From contig JAFAED010000543.1 in assembly GCA_023424275.1 (NCBI GenBank), positions 1 to 10,719 on the forward strand: a DNA stretch of 10,719 nucleotides. Reading direction: 5' to 3'. Positions within the stretch are counted from its first letter, which is position 1; each line of letters starts with the position of its first letter. This document shows positions 1-6,539 of the stretch, one piece after another. A model generated the notes under the pieces. It did no database searches. It was not told the origin of the DNA and was given only the letters and a program-made list of their open reading frames with translations. The translations under genes and the position numbers were made by a program. The DNA is from Pseudomonadota bacterium (GTDB taxonomy: Bacteria; Pseudomonadota; Alphaproteobacteria; Sphingomonadales; Sphingomonadaceae).

Positions 1-1
1 C

Positions 2-1897
2 CCCTATAGCAATCCCTTCCTTCCTGCCGCGGCGCGGTCGCAATTCTGCGCCGCGAACGGCCTGTCCGTCGCGCAATGCAGCGCGGCGGCCACCGCGACC
101 AGCCCGACCGACCCGGGCTACCGGACCTTCACCACGGCGGCGGTGCGGCGCTTTGCCGAGGGCGGCGCGCGCGAAACCGATATCGTCACGCGCTTCAACC
201 AATATGTCGGCGGCCTGCGCGGACGCCTGGCGGGCAATCTGAAGTTCGACGTCGGCGTCAGCTATGGCGAGAGCGAGCGAACCGATAACCGGGCAGGGCA
301 GGTGCGCCGCTCGCGCGTCCGGCAGGCATTGCTCGCGACCAACGCGACGACATGCCTCACCGCGACCGACGGCTGCGTTCCGCTCAACGTGTTCGGCGCC
401 GAAGGGTCGATCACGCCCGAGATGCTCGCCTTCCTGACCGCGACGACGACGACGCAGACGCGGACGACGCTCACGCGTGCTTATGGCCTTGTCAACGGCG
501 ACCTCGGTTTTTCGAGCCCGTTCGCCGACACGCCGGTCAGCATCGCGCTCGGGACCGAATATCGCCGCTACACGGCAGGCGTCACCGGCGACGCGCTGTC
601 GAAGACATCGGGCGAGATTATCGGCGAGACCGCGGTGACCGAGGTGAAGGGCAACTATGACGTCTCCGAATTGTTCGGCGAGATCATCGCGCCGCTGATC
701 GAGGACAAGCCGTTCGCGCACCAGCTCACGCTCGAGGCGGGGGTCCGCTATTCGGATTATTCGACGGCGGGCGGCAACTGGACCTGGAAGGTCGGCGGCA
801 CGTGGGAACCGGTGCGCGGTTTCAGCCTGCGCGCCAATTACCAGCAGGCGGCACGCGCGCCGAATATCGGTGAACTTTACCAGCCGCAGGTGACCGGCAC
901 CGGGCAGCTCAAGACCGATCCGTGCCAGTTTGCGCTGCCGGTCGGGAATGCCGCGCTCACCGCAATCTGTATCGCGCAAGGCGCGCCGGCAAACCAGATC
1001 GGGTCGATCAACGAACCCGGCAACGGCTCGGTCAATGTGACCACCGGCGGCAATCTTGACCTTGGGGTCGAGACGGCGAAGAGCTGGACGGTGGGTGCGA
1101 TCTTCGAACCCGCGCTTGTTCCGGGCCTGACCGTCAGCGTCGATTATTATAATATCACGATCGAGGATGCGATCTCGACGCCGACGATCGGCGACGTGGT
1201 GTCGGCCTGTTTCGATCCGGCGTTCAATCCGACGCTCGCGGTCACTGCCGCTTGTACCGCGATCCGCCGCAACACCACCACGGGCCAGCTTTCGGGGCCC
1301 ACGGCGACGACGCCCGGCTTGCCGCTCAACCTGTCCAATCTCGGATGGATCCGGACCGACGGCATCGACCTGTCGATCAACTATCGCCGCGACCTTGGCT
1401 TCGCTCGCCTCGCGCTCGCCTTTAACGGTAATTGGACGGGATCGTCGAAGTTCCGCGCGACGCCATCGTCGATCACGCGCGAATGCGTCGGCTATTACAG
1501 CACGAACTGCAACGCCTTCGGCTATAATGCGACGACCAACGGCGCGATCCAGCCCGAATTCAGCTGGAACCAGCGGACGACGCTGTCGTTCGGACCCGCC
1601 GATGTTTCGCTGCTGTGGCGGCATATCGACGGCGTTCGCTACGAACCGCTCGCGACCTCGGCGATCCAGCCGCAGTTCGCGCGGATCAAGGCGCATGACT
1701 ATTTCGACCTGTCGAGCCGTGTCGAGGTATCCGATCGCCTGACGCTGACCTTCACCGTCACCAATTTGTTCGACAAGCAGCCGCCCATCGTCGGGGCGAA
1801 TGTCGGGCCTTCGTCCTTCAATGCCGGCAACACCTATCCGTCGACCTATGATGTGCTCGGGCGGCGCTATAGCCTCAGCGCGCGGGTGAACTTCTGA
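2..1897 (+). CDS. TonB-dependent outer-membrane receptor, C-terminal part (5' end outside window)
   Basis: This is the beta-barrel part of a receptor that imports a ligand across the outer membrane using TonB/ExbBD energy. The reading frame is open from base 2, so the signal peptide and most or all of the plug lie upstream; 631 residues are visible. An internal ATG at 143 is in frame but is not the start, because the 47 codons before it read as normal receptor sequence. Supporting features are alternating amphipathic strands, the barrel motif LRANYQQAARAPNIGELY (about 831-884), the late strand motif TVTNLFDKQPP, and a C-terminus ending in aromatic Phe (SLSARVNF) as expected for BAM-assembled barrels. 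All ten visible cysteines fall in five close pairs, probably disulfides in surface loops. The stop overlaps the next start (TGATG), indicating an operon with the amidohydrolase. The family is secure; the substrate is unknown. Confidence 0.93.
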   Translation, partial: PYSNPFLPAAARSQFCAANGLSVAQCSAAATATSPTDPGYRTFTTAAVRRFAEGGARETDIVTRFNQYVGGLRGRLAGNLKFDVGVSYGESERTDNRAGQVRRSRVRQALLATNATTCLTATDGCVPLNVFGAEGSITPEMLAFLTATTTTQTRTTLTRAYGLVNGDLGFSSPFADTPVSIALGTEYRRYTAGVTGDALSKTSGEIIGETAVTEVKGNYDVSELFGEIIAPLIEDKPFAHQLTLEAGVRYSDYSTAGGNWTWKVGGTWEPVRGFSLRANYQQAARAPNIGELYQPQVTGTGQLKTDPCQFALPVGNAALTAICIAQGAPANQIGSINEPGNGSVNVTTGGNLDLGVETAKSWTVGAIFEPALVPGLTVSVDYYNITIEDAISTPTIGDVVSACFDPAFNPTLAVTAACTAIRRNTTTGQLSGPTATTPGLPLNLSNLGWIRTDGIDLSINYRRDLGFARLALAFNGNWTGSSKFRATPSSITRECVGYYSTNCNAFGYNATTNGAIQPEFSWNQRTTLSFGPADVSLLWRHIDGVRYEPLATSAIQPQFARIKAHDYFDLSSRVEVSDRLTLTFTVTNLFDKQPPIVGANVGPSSFNAGNTYPSTYDVLGRRYSLSARVNF

Positions 1898-3252
1898 TGC
1901 GGCGCGCAGGCACTCGCGGCTTTGGCCGCCTCGCGATCTTCCTCGCCGGCGCGGCGCTGACGATGCCGGTTTCTGCGGCGGAAGCGGTGGAAGACGTGAC
2001 GTTCATCCATGCCGGCCATCTGCTCGACCGGCCTGGGCAGGCGCCGCGCGGACCATCGACAATCGTGATCCGTGGCGGACGCATCGCCGAGGTTCGCGAC
2101 GGGATCGTCCCGGCGTCGCAGGGCGAGAAGGTTGTCGATTTGCGCGACGCCTTCGTCCTGCCCGGATTGATCGACATGCACGTCCACCTCAACGGACGCG
2201 GCAATCCGCTTCAGGCGCGGATGGACGGCGCGACACGCGACGCCGAAGATGTGCTCGTCACCATGGCGGTCAGCGCGCGCGACACGGTCGAGGCGGGTTT
2301 CACGACGGTTCGCGATCTGGGTGCGCCGCCGCGCGGTATCCGCGCGCTCCGCGATGCAATCGAACGCGGCGACCTGCCGGGTCCCTCGATCGTCAACGCC
2401 GGGCAGATGATCTCGTCGACCGCAGGCCATGGCGACGCGAGCAACGGGCTGCGTGAGGAGTTCGCCGATGCGGTGCACGCGCATCAGGTGAATATCTGCA
2501 ACGGTCCCGACGATTGCCGCCGCGCCACGAGGGAGCAGATGCGCCTTGGCGCGCTCGTCATCAAATTCTCGGCCACCGGCGGTGCGACGTCGAACATCGC
2601 GGGCGGACTCGGCCAGCAACTGACCGACGAGGAAATGAATGCCATCGTCGATGCGGCGCACGCATGGGGGCGAAAGGCCGCCGCGCACGCCCACGGGGTC
2701 GACGGGATCAAGGCAGCGCTGCGCGCCGGCGCAGATTCGATCGAGCACGGGACTTTCATCGACGACGAGGCGATCGCGCTATTCAAAAAGACCGGCGCCT
2801 ATCTGGTGCCGACGATGCTGGCACCCGTCACGACCGCACAGCAGGCAAAGGCCGGGATGTTGTCGACGGCGGCGGCCGAAAAGGTCGGCGAAGGCAAGTC
2901 GGCCATTCCGCATCACCGGGCGGCGATCAAGGCCGGGGTCCGTATCGCCTTTGGCACCGACAGCGGCATTTCGCGCAACGGGCAGAATGCGCTGGAGTTC
3001 GCGTTGCTCGTCGACCGGGGCATGACCCCGGCGGCGGCGATCGAGGCGGCGACCGTCAATGCGGCGACGCTGCTCGGCCGCGAGAGCCGGATCGGGACGA
3101 TCGAAGCCGGGAAGGATGCCGATATCGTTGCGGTGCGCGGCGATCCGCTCAGCGATGTGCGCGCGCTTGAACAGATGTGGTTCGTGATGAAACGCGGCAC
3201 GGTCATCAAGAGCGGCGGAGAGCGGGCGAGCTTCCCTCCCGAAAAGCGCTGA
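1897..3252 (+). CDS. secreted metal-dependent amidohydrolase (prolidase / imidazolonepropionase-like)
   Basis: This 451-residue hydrolase of the amidohydrolase superfamily probably cleaves an amide or peptide bond in the periplasm. Residues 1-27 form a signal peptide (RRAGTRGFGR basic end, hydrophobic core, VSA/A cleavage). The metal site is complete: HVH at 95-97 after LPGLID, Lys223 in VIKFSATGG (the candidate carboxylated lysine), His264/His266 in AAHAHG, His284 in IEHG, and Asp355 in FGTDSG. The C-terminal part (IEAGKDADIVAVRGDPL) closes the usual composite beta domain. Characterised relatives include dipeptidases and carboxypeptidases acting on X-Pro, X-Arg or X-Lys peptides, but this sequence does not settle specificity. 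Cys201 and Cys207, its only cysteines, may form a disulfide. The ATG overlaps the receptor stop by one base and has no clear Shine-Dalgarno of its own, which suggests translational coupling. Confidence 0.92.
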   Translation: MRRAGTRGFGRLAIFLAGAALTMPVSAAEAVEDVTFIHAGHLLDRPGQAPRGPSTIVIRGGRIAEVRDGIVPASQGEKVVDLRDAFVLPGLIDMHVHLNGRGNPLQARMDGATRDAEDVLVTMAVSARDTVEAGFTTVRDLGAPPRGIRALRDAIERGDLPGPSIVNAGQMISSTAGHGDASNGLREEFADAVHAHQVNICNGPDDCRRATREQMRLGALVIKFSATGGATSNIAGGLGQQLTDEEMNAIVDAAHAWGRKAAAHAHGVDGIKAALRAGADSIEHGTFIDDEAIALFKKTGAYLVPTMLAPVTTAQQAKAGMLSTAAAEKVGEGKSAIPHHRAAIKAGVRIAFGTDSGISRNGQNALEFALLVDRGMTPAAAIEAATVNAATLLGRESRIGTIEAGKDADIVAVRGDPLSDVRALEQMWFVMKRGTVIKSGGERASFPPEKR

Positions 3253-3254
3253 GG
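3251..3254 (+). promoter_or_regulatory. ribosome binding site GAGG for a GTG start
   Basis: GAGG lies six bases before the GTG at 3261 and overlaps the stop codon of the amidohydrolase (TGA at 3250-3252). It supports the GTG start over the in-frame upstream ATG at 3177, which lies 76 bases inside the previous gene and would add 28 residues unlike the family. Confidence 0.6.
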
Positions 3255-3260
3255 CCGCCG

Positions 3261-3896
3261 GTGACAGGCGCCACGCCCCCCGCGGCAGGACCGTTCGAAC
3301 GCTATCGAGCCGAGGATGTTCGTGAGCTTATCGCGGACTATCCGCTGGCGTGGGTATGCGGTGGCGCGGCGGGCGAGGTCGAGGCCAGCCTGCTCCCGCT
3401 CATCGGCCGTTATGACGCCGACGGCGCGCTGGTCGAACTGATCGGTCATCTTGCGCGCGCGAACCCGCTCCACGATGCGCTGCGTGCCGACCCGCGGGCG
3501 ACGATCCTGTTTTCGGGGCCGCAAGCCTATATCAGTCCTGAATATATCGGCGATACGGCAGGCGATCCGCGTAACTGGGCGCCGACCTGGAACTATGTTC
3601 AGGCGCGGATCGGCGCCGATATCCGCTTCGACGACGGCTTGACCGAACCGGCGCTCGATCTGCTGATCGACACCATGGAACAGCATCGCGTGGCGCCTTG
3701 GCGGTCGACCGAACTCGGAGCCAGATACGAAGCCATGCTCCGGCACATCGTCGGATTTAAGGCGCGGGTGATGTCGGTGTCGGCACGCTTCAAGCTGGGG
3801 CAGGACGAACGTCCCGAGACCTTCGATAGCATTGTCGCCACGCTGCCGCATCCGGCGCTCGTGCGGTGGATGCAGCGGTTCGACAAAATAAAATGA
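3261..3896 (+). CDS. PaiB-like FMN-binding protein (FMN_bind_2 family)
   Basis: This 211-residue cytoplasmic protein belongs to the PaiB family, whose members are annotated as FMN-binding or negative transcriptional regulators. They adopt a flavin-reductase-like split barrel and dimerise. Family motifs appear in order: FERYRAEDVRELI (12-24), LLPLIGRY (44-51), GHLARANP (62-69), FSGPQAYISPEY (84-95), APTWNY (107-112), and the C-terminal IVGFKARV...KLGQD. The length matches the family. The GTG start is chosen from the GAGG site and because the N-terminus then fits the family. It sits eight bases after the amidohydrolase and 58 bases before the transporter start, so it is part of the operon. There is no helix-turn-helix. 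Its role here could be regulatory or a flavin-dependent housekeeping function; family identity is strong, function is not. Confidence 0.88.
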   Translation: MTGATPPAAGPFERYRAEDVRELIADYPLAWVCGGAAGEVEASLLPLIGRYDADGALVELIGHLARANPLHDALRADPRATILFSGPQAYISPEYIGDTAGDPRNWAPTWNYVQARIGADIRFDDGLTEPALDLLIDTMEQHRVAPWRSTELGARYEAMLRHIVGFKARVMSVSARFKLGQDERPETFDSIVATLPHPALVRWMQRFDKIK

Positions 3897-3944
3897 AGCA
3901 AGCCGCTTGGCCGGCCGGGTCCGATCGGCCATCCAGCGAGCGAC

Positions 3945-3952
3945 GGAGAGAG
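3945..3952 (+). promoter_or_regulatory. ribosome binding site GGAGAGAG for a TTG start
   Basis: GGAG begins at 3945 with six bases between it and the TTG at 3955. No comparable site precedes the upstream in-frame TTG at 3907. This makes TTG 3955 the preferred start of the transporter; the ATG at 3973 is the main alternative and lacks a good site. Confidence 0.6.
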
Positions 3953-3954
3953 AT

Positions 3955-5292
3955 TTGACCCAGTTACCCGGAATGATCGGCGTGCCCGCCGATGGCGATG
4001 CGCCGCTCGACACGCGGCCCGCAACACCGATTGCGCTCGATCGCAAGACCCGCGCGCGTGCCGCCGTCGCCGGGTCGGTCGGCAATCTGATCGAATGGTA
4101 CGACTTTTACGCCTATGCCTATACCGCGCTCTATTTCGCATCGGCCTTTTTCCCGGAAGGCGATCGGACGGCGCAGCTTCTCAACGTCGCTGCGATCTAC
4201 GCGGCCGGCTTTCTGATCCGCCCGCTCGGCGGTTGGTATTTCGGGCGCTATGCCGATCGGCACGGCCGCCGCGCCGCGATGATCGCGTCGGTGCTGTTGA
4301 TGGGCGCCGGCTCGCTCCTCGTTGCCATCCTGCCCACCTATGCGACGATCGGCGCGGCCGCACCCGCCTTGCTGTTGATCGCTCGGTTGATGCAGGGCTT
4401 TTCGACGGGGGGCCAATATGGCGCGGCGGCGACCTATTTGAGCGAGATTGCCGAACCGGGGCGGCGGGGCTTCTTCGCCTCGTTCCAGTTCGTCACGCTG
4501 ATCGGTGGGCAGTTGTTCGCGCTCCTCGTCATCTTCGGCCTCCAATCTGCGATGAGCGAAGAGGCGATCCGGGAGTGGGGCTGGCGCCTGCCGTTCATCC
4601 TTGGCGCCGTCCTCGCCGGCGTCTTCCTGCTGCTGCGGGACATGATGCACGAGACGGCGGAGCCTGCGAGCTCGGGGGAAGATGCCGGTTCGCTGAAGGC
4701 CTTGCTGCGGCATCCAAGGGCGATGCTCGTCGTCATGGCGCTCAGCGCGGCTGGGGCCGTCACCCTCTATACCTTCACAACCTATATGCAGAAATATCTC
4801 GTCAACACCGCGGGGATGAGCGTCACCGACGCCAGCCGCACGATGCTTGTCGTGACCTTCCTCTTCCTCCTCCTGCAACCGATACTCGGCACCTTGTCGG
4901 ATCGCATCGGGCGCCGCACCAACCTGCTCATCTTTACCGGCGGCATGACGCTCTTTGCCGTGCCGCTGCTCGGCGCGATCGCCGAGGCAAAGACGATGTG
5001 GAGCGCGGGGCTGCTTGTCTTCGCCTCGCTGTTCATCATGAGTTTCTACACGTCGGTATCGGGCCTTTTCAAAGCCGAGCTGTTCCCGGCCAGCGTGCGC
5101 GCGCTGGGCGTCGGTCTGGGCCATGCGATCGCGTCGGCGATCTTCGGCGGCACCGCCGAATATGCCGCCCTGTTCATGAAGCAGATCGGGCACGAGCAGG
5201 CCTTTGCCTGGTATGTGTCCGCAGTCTGCGCGGTCGCTTTTGTCGTCGCTCTCAGGATGCGCGAACCCAGGGTACACGGGCATATGGTCTGA
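3955..5292 (+). CDS. MFS transporter, metabolite:H+ symporter (MHS) family, KgtP/ProP-like
   Basis: This inner-membrane permease of 445 residues very likely imports a small organic acid, amino acid or betaine-type solute with protons. The first membrane segment carries the MHS signature GNLIEWYDFYAYAY (43-56). Next come FLIRPLGGWYFGRYADRHGRR (loop 2-3, DRxGRR signature near 101-106), RLMQGFSTGGQYG in the fourth segment, and the repeated DRIGRR near 316-321 in the central loop 8-9. About twelve hydrophobic segments are visible. A hydrophilic stretch near TAEPASSGEDAG fits the central cytoplasmic loop. The TTG start follows a strong GGAG site. It is the last gene of the plus-strand operon, so it is the likely inner-membrane step for products of the exported hydrolase. 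The substrate cannot be told from sequence; dicarboxylates, proline/betaine and amino acids are all within the family range. Confidence 0.92.
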   Translation: MTQLPGMIGVPADGDAPLDTRPATPIALDRKTRARAAVAGSVGNLIEWYDFYAYAYTALYFASAFFPEGDRTAQLLNVAAIYAAGFLIRPLGGWYFGRYADRHGRRAAMIASVLLMGAGSLLVAILPTYATIGAAAPALLLIARLMQGFSTGGQYGAAATYLSEIAEPGRRGFFASFQFVTLIGGQLFALLVIFGLQSAMSEEAIREWGWRLPFILGAVLAGVFLLLRDMMHETAEPASSGEDAGSLKALLRHPRAMLVVMALSAAGAVTLYTFTTYMQKYLVNTAGMSVTDASRTMLVVTFLFLLLQPILGTLSDRIGRRTNLLIFTGGMTLFAVPLLGAIAEAKTMWSAGLLVFASLFIMSFYTSVSGLFKAELFPASVRALGVGLGHAIASAIFGGTAEYAALFMKQIGHEQAFAWYVSAVCAVAFVVALRMREPRVHGHMV

Positions 5293-5307
5293 CATCGCGA
5301 CCATATG
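5281..5307 (+). repeat. perfect 9-bp inverted repeat across the transporter stop codon
   Basis: CATATGGTC (5281-5289) and GACCATATG (5299-5307) are exact inverted copies around a nine-base spacer that holds the TGA stop (5290-5292). The left arm encodes the last three residues, His-Met-Val. In RNA it would form a hairpin just before the terminator at 5313. It may protect the mRNA 3' end or assist termination; a protein-binding palindrome is also possible. Confidence 0.5.
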
Positions 5308-5312
5308 GGCGG

Positions 5313-5332
5313 GCCGCTTCGGCGGTAGTTTT
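5313..5332 (+). terminator. intrinsic terminator of the receptor-hydrolase-transporter operon
   Basis: CCGC-TTCG-GCGG (5314-5325) forms a short GC stem closed by a stable UUCG tetraloop, extended by one G-U pair (5313/5326), and is followed by AGTTTT (5327-5332). This is the expected shape of a Rho-independent terminator for plus-strand transcripts. The stem is short (4-5 bp). Read leftwards there is no T run, so it would not serve the convergent peptidase gene by the same mechanism. Confidence 0.55.
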
Positions 5333-5358
5333 CAGCTATTTGGCCCCGAAATCCGGTC

Positions 5359-6279
5359 TCAGCTATGCGCGAGGGCGTAATCGAGTCCCGCGCATATCGC
5401 CGCGACTTGTGCCTCCGTGCACTCGGCTGGGGTCGTGCGGGGGCTGTCGGGGTAGACTTCGGTTGTCGTCGTATAGCGTGCGCCGGTGATCGACGGGCAC
5501 AGGCCCAGCGCGCGCAGCGGATATTCGATCACGCCGTGCGCGACGACGGTGGAGCCGATGATCTCGCCCGCCGCGTCGGGTGGGGCGATGTGCGTCACTG
5601 TCTCCACCGCTTCGATGATCGCCCGTTGGAAATCGGGCTGCCGATTCTCGCTGTCGTCGACAAGGTAGAAGCCGTCGGGAATGGTTTCGAGCTCATAGGG
5701 CTTTCCGTCGCGCGCGGCGCGTGCAGGCGAAAATTCGGTCGCGTCGGTGTCCGTGGTCTCGTGCAGGTCGATATGGACGAGGAATGTGTCCGATACGCTG
5801 CGCACCAGCTCGATCAGCGCCGTCGCCTCGCGCGCGGGACCGCCCGTCCTGAAATTGCGGTTCGGATCGACGGCATCGTAATTCCAGCGATTGATGCGTT
5901 CATAGGCCCAAGGGCTGACGCAGGGAACGACGAGCAGGTTCAGCTTGCCCGAATAGTCGAGACCCCTTGTCTCGAGAAAGCCGAGCGCACCCAGCACGCC
6001 GCTCGTCTCATAACCGTGGACACCGCCCGTCACGAGCGCGGTCGGAAGGTCGGCATTCACGGGCGCGCTGCGAATCGCGAGCAGAGGGAAGGTTTCGCCG
6101 GCATAGGCGATCTCGCCATATGTCAGCGTCTCGTACCGATCGGCGAGCGCCTCGATCCGCGCGACCACATCGTCGGCATAGCTGCGATGGCGCTGCTGCC
6201 GGCGCCGCCACGCTTCGATCTCGCTTGCATCCCATGGCCGGCCGGCCTGGCCGATAGGATAGAAATAGGCTTTGTTCAT
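5359..6279 (-). CDS. M14-type zinc carboxypeptidase, cytosolic
   Basis: This 306-residue protein has the zinc and catalytic residues of the M14 carboxypeptidase / succinylglutamate desuccinylase-like superfamily: HGYE with His88 and Glu91, DPNRNF with Asn140/Arg141 for substrate carboxylate binding, DLHETTDTD with the third ligand His173, and TTTTEVYPD with candidate catalytic Glu274. It probably removes a C-terminal residue from a small peptide or hydrolyses an N-acyl amino acid. There is no signal peptide, and its four cysteines are scattered, which fits a cytosolic site. The ATG at 6279 is chosen because it follows a GGACGAGAG stretch; a TTG at 6330 would add 17 residues with no family look. 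It converges on the transporter gene and diverges from the second receptor gene. The fold is secure; specificity is not known. Confidence 0.88.
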   Translation of the reverse strand: MNKAYFYPIGQAGRPWDASEIEAWRRRQQRHRSYADDVVARIEALADRYETLTYGEIAYAGETFPLLAIRSAPVNADLPTALVTGGVHGYETSGVLGALGFLETRGLDYSGKLNLLVVPCVSPWAYERINRWNYDAVDPNRNFRTGGPAREATALIELVRSVSDTFLVHIDLHETTDTDATEFSPARAARDGKPYELETIPDGFYLVDDSENRQPDFQRAIIEAVETVTHIAPPDAAGEIIGSTVVAHGVIEYPLRALGLCPSITGARYTTTTEVYPDSPRTTPAECTEAQVAAICAGLDYALAHS

Positions 6280-6539
6280 TTGGCTCTCGTCCGTTCGGGT
6301 CGGCATCGCATGATGCCTGCTGGCGGCCAATAGCCGAGGTGCAAACTATCGGCCAGCGCAAGGGAAAGGGCAAAGCGGATATATCGGCAGGCCTTGTGCG
6401 AGCTCGCCATCTATCGCCGGCCCGCATGTCATCGAACTGATATCTTGTCTTCATCATAGTGAAATGGTTCGGTCACCTCGCTGACCCGGCGCGTTTCTAT
6501 CTGCCGCCCCGACAACAACACTGTCTGGGAATCACCAAA
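6280..6539. promoter_or_regulatory. divergent control region between peptidase and second receptor
   Basis: These 260 bases carry no credible gene and must hold the promoters of two divergent units. A weak minus-strand promoter is proposed separately (6345-6373). For the plus strand I see no convincing -35/-10 pair; CATAGT at 6455-6460 is only a loose -10 candidate. GCGAGCTCGC at 6398-6407 is an exact 10-bp palindrome and a possible operator. GGTCA/TGACC (6471-6475, 6482-6486) is a short inverted repeat. The stretch 6421-6470 is more AT-rich than the genes around it. Confidence 0.55.
6345..6373 (-). promoter_or_regulatory. candidate sigma-70-type promoter for the M14 peptidase
   Basis: On the minus strand TTGCCC (plus coordinates 6368-6373) and GATAGT (6345-6350) are separated by exactly 17 bases. 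Each matches four of six consensus bases. Transcription would begin near 6338, giving a leader of about 60 bases before the ATG at 6279. The match is weak and rests on spacing and position. Confidence 0.3.

Noticed and set aside
143..1897. The first receptor as a gene starting at ATG 143
   Set aside because: The frame is open and receptor-like back to base 2, so this is an internal methionine of a gene that begins upstream of the window.
2913..4085. A 390-codon minus-strand frame across the amidohydrolase, PaiB-like and transporter genes
   Set aside because: It spans three clear plus-strand genes and has no recognisable domain.
3964..5304. A 446-codon minus-strand frame opposite the transporter
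   Set aside because: Its product is an Arg/Glu/Gly-rich string with no motif, while the plus strand encodes an unmistakable MHS transporter.
5365..6333. A 322-codon plus-strand frame opposite the M14 peptidase
   Set aside because: The minus strand carries all M14 zinc and catalytic residues; the plus-strand product has no motif.
6459..6539. GTG 6459 as the start of the second receptor
   Set aside because: It would place 27 extra residues before a normal signal peptide that begins at ATG 6540.
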